A program made the position numbers and the translations under genes. DNA of 64,000 nt. Source: DATKHR01 sp036557365 (lineage in GTDB: Bacteria > Acidobacteriota > Vicinamibacteria > Vicinamibacterales > CAVVIG01). The stretch is taken from contig DATBHR010000083.1 in NCBI GenBank assembly GCA_036557365.1, forward strand, positions 1 through 64,000. Reading direction: 5' to 3'. Positions 50,912 through 59,385 of the stretch are shown here, piece after piece. The notes under the pieces were generated by a model. The model searched no databases. It had not been told where the DNA came from and was given only the letters and a program-made list of their open reading frames with translations. Position 1 is the stretch's first letter; each line of letters begins with the position of its first letter.

Positions 50912-51766
50912 CTACGCCGCGCCTTTCTCGGCGACGTCCAGTAGACTGATCACATCCTCGATAGACCAGACGCGATTTGCGAGTCCGGCTGCCATCGCCG
51001 GCGTGCCCTTCAATCCCTTTTGCGCGCGGACGAAGTTGTAGTGAACGTAGTGAACCGCCAGCGCGTGCAAATGATTCTCCAGCTTCTTCGAGTGACCGTT
51101 CGTCAGGCGCGTAAAACGCCGCATGGACATCCGCATCGTGAGGTTCTGCCGCTCGATGTAGCTGGTCGAGATGTGGCGCGGATCGGGATCGCCGGAGACG
51201 ATCTCCGTCGTGCTCTTTAAGCAAACGGGCGGTGCGTACCGGCGCTCGGCGTTGGGGTCGCTGCCGTACACTTTTATCAACCTCGCATAGTCGATCTCGG
51301 TGCCGAACGCAGAATCGACCGCGACGAGGTACGCGTGCAGGCCGTCCGTCGTCAACTGCACGCGGTTGGCGAGCCGCGATGCGAGATCGTGCATGAACTC
51401 GTAGCCTGTATCAGCGTCGCGACGGCCGCACGTCCACGACACGACGAGCTTGCTATCGGTATCGAGGCCGACCCACGTCCACACGTCGCCGAAGCCGAGC
51501 GTGCCGCGCAAGTCCTTCGGTACGTTGTCGCGGCGCGCGTAGCAGAACGTCCACACCTCATCGGCTTCGATGCGCTTCGCGGTGACGTTGCGAACGTGCT
51601 GATCGTGGAACGCCGCGCACGCGGTGCCGAGATCGACCAGCAGTTTGCTGATCGTATTAATGCTCTTACCGGTCATCCGCGTGATGGCCCGCAGGCTGTT
51701 GCCCTCGGTCATCATCCCCACGATTCGCGCCCGTTCCGCCGTGCTCAGCCTGTTCATACTGAACAT
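50912..51766 (-). CDS. IS1-family-type transposase
   Basis: 284 residues from ATG 51766 (a second ATG at 51757, MNRLSTAERARIVGMM, is as good). N-terminal helix-turn-helix: NSLRAITRMTGKSINTISKLLVDLG. The catalytic part shows candidate DDE residues: Asp in EADEVWTFCYARRDN, Asp in VQLTTDGLHAYLVAV and Glu in STSYIERQNLTMRMSMRRF, the last being the strongest family mark. Length and motifs match complete copies and no frameshift is seen, unlike classic IS1, which needs a -1 frameshift. No convincing terminal inverted repeats were found, so it may be a stable, domesticated or decayed-end element. Confidence 0.8.
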   Translation of the reverse strand: MFSMNRLSTAERARIVGMMTEGNSLRAITRMTGKSINTISKLLVDLGTACAAFHDQHVRNVTAKRIEADEVWTFCYARRDNVPKDLRGTLGFGDVWTWVGLDTDSKLVVSWTCGRRDADTGYEFMHDLASRLANRVQLTTDGLHAYLVAVDSAFGTEIDYARLIKVYGSDPNAERRYAPPVCLKSTTEIVSGDPDPRHISTSYIERQNLTMRMSMRRFTRLTNGHSKKLENHLHALAVHYVHYNFVRAQKGLKGTPAMAAGLANRVWSIEDVISLLDVAEKGAA

Positions 51767-51926
51767 TATGCGTGAGAACGATAGCCGTGTCAAATCGAAA
51801 ATGTCGCCAAGGTGTCGTGTCGATATATCATCACTCCTTAGACAAAACATTAGGAAAAACGCATATTTCTAGAGTATCGGTATGCTGATACTGCAGCCGT
51901 AGATCGTCGCGGTAGTTCGATACTAC

Positions 51927-51956
51927 TTGCAGTCTTGTTGAGGCGAGTGCTAGAGT
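51927..51956 (+). promoter_or_regulatory. Promoter in front of a structured, terminated transcript
   Basis: TTGCAG (51927-51932), an 18-base spacer, TAGAGT (51951-51956). Transcription would start near 51963 and read through the hairpins described next. 51767-51926 holds nothing else I can support. Confidence 0.5.
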
Positions 51957-51962
51957 GAGGAA

Positions 51963-52081
51963 AGTCAGGAACCGAGGTCGGTCACTGGGCAGTGATGAAA
52001 TCCGACCCCGGCTCCAGAATCGAGGGGGGTTGTGCGTAAGCGGAAACGAAGGACCCCGGGGGGAACCCGGGGTCGCGTTTT
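51963..52081 (+). ncRNA. Candidate small structured RNA or attenuated leader
   Basis: Downstream of the promoter, CCGAGGTCGG (51972-51981) pairs with CCGACCCCGG (52002-52011) with one mismatch, and an inner TCACT/AGTGA hairpin (51982-51995) sits in its loop. About 40 bases later comes a terminator-like hairpin. No reading frame of note is present. It could be a free-standing RNA of ~120 bases, or the leader of the gene at 52135 with a built-in terminator. It resembles no RNA family I know. Confidence 0.5.
52052..52080 (+). terminator. Intrinsic terminator (hairpin plus T run)
   Basis: Perfect 9-bp stem GACCCCGGG/CCCGGGGTC (52052-52060 with 52066-52074), 5-base loop, followed by gcgtttta. A further hairpin ACTTTCGCG/CGCGAAAGT (52082-52090 with 52111-52119) stands between it and the ribosome binding site GAAGGA (52121-52126) of the next gene. 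Confidence 0.75.
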
Positions 52082-52134
52082 ACTTTCGCGGCCCCTCAGT
52101 CGTTATTGTACGCGAAAGTTGAAGGAAGTGCGTT

Positions 52135-52890
52135 ATGGCTGAAAGGCAGCCGGATTTCGATCCCGTTGAATTGGCAATCCTCGGGAAGATCGCAGATTTG
52201 AAGGCGTCGCTGGAAAGCTACCGGAAGGCGAAGGGCGTCGAGGGTGGTCTTCCCGCGGACTTGGAAGGCTTGGCTCCCTCAGGGGAGCGACGGCCTATGG
52301 ATTTGCCGGTCGGCATTTTCCGCGACAAGGGCGTGAAGGACGCAATCGTCTTGTTCCTGGAAGCAGGCCGTCGAAAGCAAACGAACAAGGAAATTGCGAC
52401 GGGGCTATTGAAGGGCGGTATCGCGACAACCTCGGAGAATTTCGAGGCAACAGTCGCAACCGCGCTCATCCGCCTCAGGCGAGAAGGTATCGTTCTTCGA
52501 TTCCCTGAAGGTTGGGATCTCGCGGCGTCATATCCAGACAGCCTGCGCATGAGGCTAGAGGACAAGGGCGGGAACGGAAAGGCTTCGAAGAAGCGCGCCA
52601 AGGCGAAGAAGCCTGCGGCGCGAAAGACCAAGGCTTCGCCCGCGCAGAATCGCGCCAAGCCTGCGAAGGCGGTTAAGAAGCCCACCCCGGCCGCGTCACC
52701 GATTAGCGAACGCATCACGGCCTACCTGCAGACACGCGGAACAGCCTTTACCACCACGCAGGAACTGGCGAGTCAGCTAAAGACTGGTGAGGCGTTCATG
52801 CGCCTGACGCTTGGCAAGATGGCGCGGAAGGAAGTCATCGAGAAGGACGCTGTGGGCCGCGTCCGTTTGATGAATAAGACCGCCGCTTAA
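52135..52890 (+). CDS. Winged-helix-like protein with Lys/Ala-rich linker, unrecognised
   Basis: 251 residues from ATG 52135 with GAAGGA nine bases upstream. Residues ~65-145 look like a winged-helix domain: DAIVLFLEAGRRKQTNKEIATGLLKGGI...ATALIRLRREGIVLRFPEGWDL. A histone-H1-like Lys/Ala/Pro-rich linker follows (about 150-195, KKRAKAKKPAARKTKA). The last ~55 residues form a second helix-turn-helix: ISERITAYLQTRGTAFTTTQELASQLKT..FMRLTLGKMARKEVI. Two DNA-binding-like domains around a basic linker suggest a nucleoid or regulatory protein. It overlaps the convergent small basic gene by four bases. Confidence 0.6.
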   Translation: MAERQPDFDPVELAILGKIADLKASLESYRKAKGVEGGLPADLEGLAPSGERRPMDLPVGIFRDKGVKDAIVLFLEAGRRKQTNKEIATGLLKGGIATTSENFEATVATALIRLRREGIVLRFPEGWDLAASYPDSLRMRLEDKGGNGKASKKRAKAKKPAARKTKASPAQNRAKPAKAVKKPTPAASPISERITAYLQTRGTAFTTTQELASQLKTGEAFMRLTLGKMARKEVIEKDAVGRVRLMNKTAA

Positions 52891-53114
52891 CGGGACCAGC
52901 GCGCGCGAGCGGCCTTACGGGCGCTCGCGCGCCGTTGACGCGTCGTTAATTTCTTCGCCCTAGCCTTTCCACCCTTCAGACCACCGGTCCGCCCACGCTC
53001 TATGGCCCTCAGATCTTTCCCTGCGTTCGGATCTGTGTCCTGTACTTCGCGAGTCGTCAGCCCTACAATCAACTTCGCAAGCTGGTTCGTATCGCGCGGA
53101 CGCTTCGGTTTCAT
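52887..53114 (-). CDS. Small basic protein, histone-like C-terminus
   Basis: 75 residues from ATG 53114: MKPKRPRDTNQLAKLIVGLT, an acidic middle, then GRTGGLKGGKARAKKLTTRQR-rich basic end closing with ARKAARARWSR. The KRPRDTNQLAK start and GGLKGGKAR motif are shared by many short conserved hypothetical proteins of unknown role. A DNA- or RNA-binding function is suggested by charge alone. The open frame extends to 53210 but the first 32 codons lack family character. Confidence 0.65.
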   Translation of the reverse strand: MKPKRPRDTNQLAKLIVGLTTREVQDTDPNAGKDLRAIERGRTGGLKGGKARAKKLTTRQRRASARKAARARWSR

Positions 53115-53402
53115 AAACGCCAGTATCCGCTCACGATCCGGCCGCGTCAAACTGAGACAGTGCCACCGGAGTTGACGTTTCAGCGCCCCTCCGCAACAGC
53201 CCGATCTCATCGTCTACGCACTCCCTCCTGTATCCGTTGTGATCGTCGCACTTGCGGCGACGGGTGAAGCTCGGCACCCGCGGCACCCTCCTTGATGACG
53301 TGAGTGGCAACGGTCAGCCGTCCGGAGCGGACGGATCACGGACGCCGGGTGCGGCGGCGGGCCTGCACGGTCCCCGCGCGGCGCCCGGCGAGGGAGGCTG
53401 CG

Positions 53403-53705
53403 ATGACGGTCAAGATCATGCCAAACGACAAAGGAAACCCACCGGGCAAGCTGGCGGACGCGGAGCTGCATTTCACCGAGGGACCGCTCGACGGCCTCAA
53501 GCTGATCGGCTTCTCGATCTGGGAGCGGCGAGGCGGCAACGGCCGGAACGTCACGTTTCCGGCTCGCTCGTACGCCGTCAATGGCGAACGTCGCAGCTTC
53601 GCGCTACTTCGCCCCATCGCGGACGCAACGGGCCAGAGCGCGTTGCGCGAGCTGATTCTCGCCGCGTATCAGGAGTTCGAGGAACGCGCGGCGCTCGCGT
53701 CGTGA
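53403..53705 (+). CDS. Conserved hypothetical protein, unrecognised
   Basis: 100 residues from ATG 53403, with GAGGGAGG eight bases upstream. Sequence features: IMPNDKGNPPGKLADAELHF, GPLDGLKLIGFSIWERRGG, VTFPARSYAVNGERRSFALL and a C-terminal helix ELILAAYQEFEERA. The pattern (strand, loop, strand with VTFPAR) is reminiscent of small single-stranded-DNA-binding or SpoVG-like proteins, but this is only a resemblance. It ends six bases from the stop of the radical SAM gene. Confidence 0.6.
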   Translation: MTVKIMPNDKGNPPGKLADAELHFTEGPLDGLKLIGFSIWERRGGNGRNVTFPARSYAVNGERRSFALLRPIADATGQSALRELILAAYQEFEERAALAS

Positions 53706-53711
53706 ACGCCC

Positions 53712-55550
53712 TCACTGAATCACGGGAAGCAGCTTGGCGTTTTCCTGCGCGCGCTTCGGCGGAAGCGTCCATTCTTCACGAAGCGACTTCGCGAACTCGG
53801 ACTCGAAGAATGGACGTTTCATTCCGCCGTCGATGATGTCCCACGGCAGAAACGCATCGCGGCTCCGGTCCCGGAAGATGTAGAAGTCGCCGTCAACGCC
53901 AGCGTCGGCCACGGCTGCGCGCCAGTTCTGGCCGTTGCGCTCCGCGATTTCGATGGCCGGCGCGACACGCCGGTCGCCAAGTGAAAGGAGGGCCTGATAG
54001 TACGAGTGTCGCTCCGACTTGATGTTGAAGTACACGTTGTCGATGTCAGCGAGCAGCGTCCTCAGGCGCTTGATCTTCCGTTCGACGATCGCCGGATCCT
54101 CCATCGGGAGCCACTGGTAGGCGGTTCCCGGCTTGGGAACGAGCGGGTTGACGCTGCCAACGATTCGCCCGATCTGGCCGCGCGAACGCGCGTGCTTGAG
54201 CATCCGATCGCGCATTTGCAGCGTTAAGTCGCGAATCGCAACCAGGTCGTCGTCTGTTTCGGTTGGGAGGCCAATCATGTAGTACAGCTTCAGGTTCTCG
54301 ACGCCGCTCGCAAAAATCAGATCGGTGCGGTCGAGGATCTCGTCGTTCGTGACCGTCTTATTGATGACGCGACGCAGTCGATCCGATCCCGTTTCGGGCG
54401 CGATGGTGATCGACCGCTCTCCGCTCTCGCGCAGTACGCGGACGATGGGCTCGGTGAGATCGTCGAGGCGCAATGAGGCCGGACTGATTGCGTACCCCAT
54501 TTCGTGGAGGCGCGAGAGGATGCGCTCGATGTCGGGATGGTCGCAGAGGGCAATGGACACCAGGCCCGCGCGTCCCGCATGCGGCCGCGCCTGTTCGGCG
54601 AGCTCGAGGATCCGGTCGGCGGGAAAAGCGCGAACCGGCAAGTAGTTGTAGCCGGCCCAGCAGAACCGACACAGGTTCGCGCAGCCGCGCACGACTTCGA
54701 CGAGGAAGCGCGACCCGAACTCAGTGTCGGGAGTAAAGATGCTTGTCGCGGGTGGATCGACCGCTTCGGTCGTTCTCAACGCGGCCTTGCGAACCGGCAT
54801 GGATGGCCCGAGCGACTCATACTCATGCTCGTCGCGACCCGTGTCGGCGCCAGCGTGCGGATCGGCGTGCGGATCATTGGACCGTTGGCGAGTCGTCCGG
54901 GCTGCGGCCTCCGTCAGCTTGTAGCCGGCAAGCGTGCCGTCAGGGCCGTACTGCGGCTCGTAGAACGCCGGGACGTAAAAACCGCGCTCACCGGCCAGCA
55001 GGCGCAAGAGGCTCGCTCGGTCCGTGGCGGCGCTAATCGCGCGGCGCAAACCAGGTACGAGCGCCTCGCCTTCGCCCGCGGCGATGACATCGGCGAACGG
55101 CGCGAGCGGCTCGGGATTGACGAACGTCACCGCGCCGCCGATCACAATGAGCGGATGCCGCTCGGTGCGCTCGGCAGCGTAACGAGGAATGCCGGCCATG
55201 CGCAGGAGGGTCAACACGTTGACGTAGTCCCACTCGAACGACACCGAAAACGCCACGACGTCGAAGTCGCCGACGGGAGTCTGCGACTCGAGCGTCAGAA
55301 GCGGAGTGCGCGCGGCCAACATCGCGGCAAGCTCCTGCTTCGGCGGCAGGAAGAACCGCTCGCAGACGACATCCTCCTCCGCGTTGAAGAGGCGGTACAT
55401 CGTCTGGAAGCCGAGATTGGACATCCCGACCCAGTAGGTGTTGGGAAACGCCAGCGCCACACGCAGACGGTCGCCGTGTGGCTTGACGACGAAGCCAACT
55501 TCTTTGGCGAGGATCTGCCGTGCTCTTTCGCGCTGTTCCCAGGAATTCAT
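53712..55550 (-). CDS. B12-binding-domain radical SAM protein (TIGR03960-type)
   Basis: 612 residues. The N-terminal ~180 residues look like the cobalamin-binding-like region (LRVALAFPNTYWVGMSNLGFQTMYRLFN..DVVCERFF, PLLTLESQTPVGDFDVVAFSVSFEWDY). The radical SAM core follows with the iron-sulfur motif C-x3-C-x2-C in GCANLCRFCWAGYNYLPVR and LKLYYMIGLPTETDDD. The usual C-terminal TIGR03936-type partner domain is absent, as in many lineages. The reaction is unknown; in some organisms neighbours act in tRNA or ribosome maturation. It lies downstream of ftsZ on the same strand, 314 bases away. Confidence 0.85.
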   Translation of the reverse strand: MNSWEQRERARQILAKEVGFVVKPHGDRLRVALAFPNTYWVGMSNLGFQTMYRLFNAEEDVVCERFFLPPKQELAAMLAARTPLLTLESQTPVGDFDVVAFSVSFEWDYVNVLTLLRMAGIPRYAAERTERHPLIVIGGAVTFVNPEPLAPFADVIAAGEGEALVPGLRRAISAATDRASLLRLLAGERGFYVPAFYEPQYGPDGTLAGYKLTEAAARTTRQRSNDPHADPHAGADTGRDEHEYESLGPSMPVRKAALRTTEAVDPPATSIFTPDTEFGSRFLVEVVRGCANLCRFCWAGYNYLPVRAFPADRILELAEQARPHAGRAGLVSIALCDHPDIERILSRLHEMGYAISPASLRLDDLTEPIVRVLRESGERSITIAPETGSDRLRRVINKTVTNDEILDRTDLIFASGVENLKLYYMIGLPTETDDDLVAIRDLTLQMRDRMLKHARSRGQIGRIVGSVNPLVPKPGTAYQWLPMEDPAIVERKIKRLRTLLADIDNVYFNIKSERHSYYQALLSLGDRRVAPAIEIAERNGQNWRAAVADAGVDGDFYIFRDRSRDAFLPWDIIDGGMKRPFFESEFAKSLREEWTLPPKRAQENAKLLPVIQ

Positions 55551-55741
55551 TCGAGACTGACGATCGTAGCCCAGCAGGGGCTGGAGGTGGCACGAGCCGA
55601 GGGATCCGAGCGCTGAACCTCAGACGTCGACGATCACGCGTGCCGTGGATCTACTTACTCTACCACCGGCGGGAATGAGGCCTGATTTGAGCTTCTATCG
55701 GTACGCTGGGCCATCGGCAGGGCTCGGCCATCGGTTACGGG

Positions 55742-55766
55742 CAGTCCGGCCATCCGTTCCGGACTG
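55742..55766. terminator. Hairpin downstream of ftsZ
   Basis: Perfect 8-bp stem CAGTCCGG/CCGGACTG (55742-55749 with 55759-55766) with a 9-base loop, about 100 bases after the ftsZ stop on the minus strand. The 55551-55864 gap also holds repeated ggccatcgg words and further short GC-rich inverted repeats, but no gene. Confidence 0.45.
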
Positions 55767-55864
55767 TCCGTCATCGGCAGCCGAGGCCGAGGGCCGGTGG
55801 GCGGCCGAGCGGTCGCCCACGATCGACACTGCCCATCAGTGCTGGCTCACAAGCGCAGGCCGGA

Positions 55865-57205
55865 CTAACTTTCCTGACGGCGTAAAAACGCCGGAACGTC
55901 GAACGGCGAACTCATGTCCATTTCGGACTCGGAGGCCGCCTTCATCATCAGGTCCTCGTCGCCGGTGCCGACGCTGTCGTGGGCGAAGCTCATACCGACT
56001 TGTGCGCCGTTCGACGCACCTGCGGCGACCAACGGCAGATCGACCGCCGGCCGGCGCGTAATCGTCAGCCGCGGAGGCGCCGGGGCGGCAACCGCGAGAG
56101 GAACGCTCGCCGGGATGGCAACGGGCTGCTCGGCGCGTTGGCGCGCGTGGTCTGAATAGATCGACATGTCCACCGGCGTGTCGATGGACGACCCGACGGG
56201 CTTGATGGACGCCACGCCCGTGAAGCCGGTCGCGATCACGGTGATCTTCACTCTGCCCTTCAGCTCGGGATCCACCACGGCGCCGAAGATGATGTTCGCG
56301 TCTTCGTCCGCGGCTTCTTGCACGATGGCTGACGCCTCGCTGACCTCCACGAGGGACAGATCTGGTCCGCCGGTCACGTTGATGATGACGCCCCGCGCGC
56401 CGTTGACGGACGCGCCTTCGAGCAGCGGACTCGAAATCGCGCGGCGTGCCGCGTCCAGGGCGCGATCGGTTCCTTCGCCGACGCCGGTCCCCATCATCGC
56501 GAGGCCCATCCCGTGCATGATCGTCTTGACGTCCGCGAAGTCGAGGTTGATCAGGCCCGGCACGAGGATCAGGTCCGAGATGCCTTGGATCGCCTGCCGC
56601 AGGACATCGTCTGCGGTGACGAACGCGTCGGTCAGCGTGGTGGTGCGGTCGATGATCGACAGCAGGCGTTCGTTCGGGATCGTGATGATGGTGTCGACGC
56701 ATTCCCGGAGCGCATCGAGCCCGCGCTCGGCCTGCGTCAGCCGCTTCTTGCCCTCGAATTTGAACGGCTTGGTAACGACGGCGACGGTCAGCGCGCCGAG
56801 CTCGCTCGCGAGGCTCGCAATCACCGGGGCGGCGCCCGTGCCAGTTCCACCACCGAGGCCGGTGGTCACGAAGATCATGTCGGCCCCGTCGAGCGACTGG
56901 ATGATCTTCTCAGTATCCTCCAGGGCTGCCTGACGGCCGACGTTCGGATCTGCGCCCGCGCCGAGCCCCTTCGTCAGCTTGCTCCCGATCTGCAGCTTCA
57001 CCGGCGCCGCGTTGTTTTTCAGCGCCTGCAGGTCAGTGTTGGCGACGATGAACTCGACGCCGTCGAGTCCAACCCGCACCATCCGGTTGACGGCGTTGCT
57101 GCCACCGCCGCCGACGCCGATGACCTTGATCCGGGCGCCCGTGCGCGTTTCCTCTTCGAGGCGCAGTCTGAGGCTCTGAGTGTCGTCGTCCTTACGAGCT
57201 GCCAT
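55865..57205 (-). CDS. ftsZ: Cell division protein FtsZ
   Basis: 446 residues from ATG 57205. Tubulin-like GTPase with GVGGGGSNAVNRM, the signature GGGTGTGAAPVIASLA and the T7-loop region NLDFADVKTIM. The C-terminal linker is ~110 residues and rich in Ala/Pro, ending in the conserved peptide DVPAFLRRQ, which binds FtsA and other partners. It polymerises at midcell to build the division ring. It is the last gene of the dcw run, 76 bases after ftsA. Confidence 0.97.
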   Translation of the reverse strand: MAARKDDDTQSLRLRLEEETRTGARIKVIGVGGGGSNAVNRMVRVGLDGVEFIVANTDLQALKNNAAPVKLQIGSKLTKGLGAGADPNVGRQAALEDTEKIIQSLDGADMIFVTTGLGGGTGTGAAPVIASLASELGALTVAVVTKPFKFEGKKRLTQAERGLDALRECVDTIITIPNERLLSIIDRTTTLTDAFVTADDVLRQAIQGISDLILVPGLINLDFADVKTIMHGMGLAMMGTGVGEGTDRALDAARRAISSPLLEGASVNGARGVIINVTGGPDLSLVEVSEASAIVQEAADEDANIIFGAVVDPELKGRVKITVIATGFTGVASIKPVGSSIDTPVDMSIYSDHARQRAEQPVAIPASVPLAVAAPAPPRLTITRRPAVDLPLVAAGASNGAQVGMSFAHDSVGTGDEDLMMKAASESEMDMSSPFDVPAFLRRQES

Positions 57206-57281
57206 GAGGATCCCCTCTCCCTTCCGGCCGAAGCCCCGTGCCGGAAAATTCACATTCTTCGGTCGCTGAGACGCGACGCGT

Positions 57282-58517
57282 TCAAAAGAACTCGCTGAAC
57301 AATCCGCGCAGCCGTACGGCCACGCGCACAAATGCGCCGGTGCTGCCCGACGGCCGCACGTCGCCCGCCCGGTTTCGGTGGCCGTACAGCACGAGGCCGA
57401 CGCCGGTCGCGAACGTCGGGCTGTTGATGTGATCGGCCAGCCCGCCAACGTTGGCTGGGCAGCCGCGGCGGATCGGCAGATCGAAAATCTGCTCTGCAAT
57501 TTCCGGCATGCCGTCGAGAATCGCGCCGCCGCCGGTGAGCACGATACCGGAGTTCAGGCTCTTTTCGTACCCCGCTCTGCGAATTTCGTCCCACACGAGG
57601 TGAAAAATTTCTTCGGCGCGCGGCTGGAGAATCTCCGACAGGATTCGCCGTGCCATCACGCGCGGCCTGCGTCCGCCGACGCTGGCGACCTCCATCGTGT
57701 CGTCTTCGTCAACCATCGCGGACAGCGCACAACCGCACTTCCGCTTGATCTTTTCCGCATCGGGTCCCGGCGTCCGCAGCCCGACAGCGATGTCGTTCGT
57801 AAAGTGATCGCCGCCGATGCCAATCACAGCCGTATGCCACAGGCTGCCGCGCTCGTAGATGGCGATGTCGGTCGTGCCGCCGCCGATGTCCACCAGCGCG
57901 ACGCCCAGCTCCTTTTCGTCCTGCGTCAGCACCGCCTCGCTCGCGGCCAGCTGCTCCACGACCGTCTCGGCGACCTCGACGCCGGCGCGATTCACGCACG
58001 CGACGATGTTCTGCGTCGAGCTCTGGCTGCCGGTGATGATGTGAACGTTCACCTCGAGCCGGGCGCCGGTCATGCCGACGGGCGCACCGATGCCGTCCTG
58101 GTCGTCGACGACGAAGTCCTGCGGCAGGACGTGCAGGATTTCGCGGCCGACGGGCAGCGACACGGCCTTCGCGGCGTCAATGGCGCGTCGGACATCCTCG
58201 CGGCTGATCTCGCGGTTCTTGCCGGCGACGGCAATCACGCCTCGGCTGTTGAATCCCTTCACGTCAGGGCCGCACAGCGCCAGGTGCACCGAGTCGATCT
58301 CGACGCCCGCCATCAGCTCTGCTTCGTCGATGGCTTTCTTGATCGAGTCGACGGCCTGCTCGACGTTCACGACGCGGCCGCTCCGGATTCCATGGGACTC
58401 GGCTACGCCAATCCCCACCACGTCGAGCGCGCCATCGTCCAGCATCTCGCCGACGACGGCGGTCACCTTCGACGTGCCCACGTCGAGACCCACCAGGTAT
58501 CGCTCTTTACGCGCCAC
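57282..58517 (-). CDS. ftsA: Cell division protein FtsA
   Basis: 411 residues from GTG 58517 (VARKERYLVGLDVGTSKV). Actin-like ATPase: phosphate-1 loop GLDVGTSKVTAVV, phosphate-2 VDIGGGTTDIAIYERG, adenosine loop GIVLTGGGAILDGM. The C-terminus RVAVRLRGLFSEFF is the amphipathic membrane-targeting helix. It tethers FtsZ to the membrane and recruits later division proteins. It precedes ftsZ, the usual order. Confidence 0.96.
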   Translation of the reverse strand: MARKERYLVGLDVGTSKVTAVVGEMLDDGALDVVGIGVAESHGIRSGRVVNVEQAVDSIKKAIDEAELMAGVEIDSVHLALCGPDVKGFNSRGVIAVAGKNREISREDVRRAIDAAKAVSLPVGREILHVLPQDFVVDDQDGIGAPVGMTGARLEVNVHIITGSQSSTQNIVACVNRAGVEVAETVVEQLAASEAVLTQDEKELGVALVDIGGGTTDIAIYERGSLWHTAVIGIGGDHFTNDIAVGLRTPGPDAEKIKRKCGCALSAMVDEDDTMEVASVGGRRPRVMARRILSEILQPRAEEIFHLVWDEIRRAGYEKSLNSGIVLTGGGAILDGMPEIAEQIFDLPIRRGCPANVGGLADHINSPTFATGVGLVLYGHRNRAGDVRPSGSTGAFVRVAVRLRGLFSEFF

Positions 58518-58554
58518 TCGCCCTCCGGTCGTCGCTGCCGATCGAGGTCGGCAT

Positions 58555-59385
58555 CTACTTCGCCTTCTTTCCTGCCGGCCGCACGTAGATGCGGTCGTCG
58601 AAACGCAGGTCCACGTAGTCGATGTCGGCGACGCGCTCACGCAGCGCGGCCGCAAGGCCCAGGTATGACTCGAGACGCTGAACGAACTGGTCGTCGCCGA
58701 GCTGGATGACGATGGGGTCGTCGTTCAGGATGATCGCCGCGTTGTGCTCGTCCGATACGTCCAGCTGCTGAAGGCGTCCGCCGAGCTGCGGCTTCGTCTT
58801 GAGCGCCGCGATGACGCGTGCCGCCAGCTCCGCGCGGTCCTCGTCCGCGACCGGCCCTTCGTTGGTCCACTTCACCGACAAGCCGTCGACCATGGGAAGG
58901 TCGAACTTGACGTACTGTGGTCCATCGCGATCGATGAGCACGCCGCGTTCGTCCATCAGATACAGCTCGTTCTCTCGCGCGCGCGCGATGGCGACCGGCA
59001 CTCGTTCAGCGATGACGATGTCGATCGTCGACGGCAAGGAACGCCGCATCGCGACGTCCCGCACCCACGACGATTTCATGAGGCGCTGCCGCCACTTGTC
59101 GAGATCGGTCCAGATGAGGCTCTCGCCAACCATTCCCTGCAGCGTCTGCATCACCTCGTCGCGCGACAGGCGCTCGTTGCCTCGAATCGAAATTTTCTCG
59201 ACCCTGAGCATGTGCGCGTGCGCGACGATCCCGTTCAGGTGATAGGCGCCGAAGACGACGACGAGCCCGATACACGCAAAGCGGACGGTTGGCTTGACGT
59301 ACGCTTTCCAGCTGTGGCGACGACGCCCCGGCTTCACGTGTGCGCGGCGGAAGCGCTTGTCGGCAGGTGCGGCAACCGGACTCAC
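58555..59385 (-). CDS. ftsQ: Cell division protein FtsQ
   Basis: 276 residues from GTG 59385, overlapping the murC stop as GTGA. A basic cytoplasmic tail, one helix (about 31-52, VRFACIGLVVVFGAYHLNGI), the POTRA domain (VEKISIRGNERLSRDEVMQTL..ESLIWTDLDKWRQRLMKSSWVRDVAMRRSLP) and the beta domain. It links early and late divisome proteins in the periplasm (FtsB/FtsL partner). No ddl or murB lies between it and murC. Confidence 0.92.
   Translation of the reverse strand: MSPVAAPADKRFRRAHVKPGRRRHSWKAYVKPTVRFACIGLVVVFGAYHLNGIVAHAHMLRVEKISIRGNERLSRDEVMQTLQGMVGESLIWTDLDKWRQRLMKSSWVRDVAMRRSLPSTIDIVIAERVPVAIARARENELYLMDERGVLIDRDGPQYVKFDLPMVDGLSVKWTNEGPVADEDRAELAARVIAALKTKPQLGGRLQQLDVSDEHNAAIILNDDPIVIQLGDDQFVQRLESYLGLAAALRERVADIDYVDLRFDDRIYVRPAGKKAK

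Noticed and set aside
51957..51967. gaggaaagtc, resembling the P4 core of RNase P RNA
   Set aside because: No second P4 strand (acagaaa-type) and far too short a structured region for RNase P.
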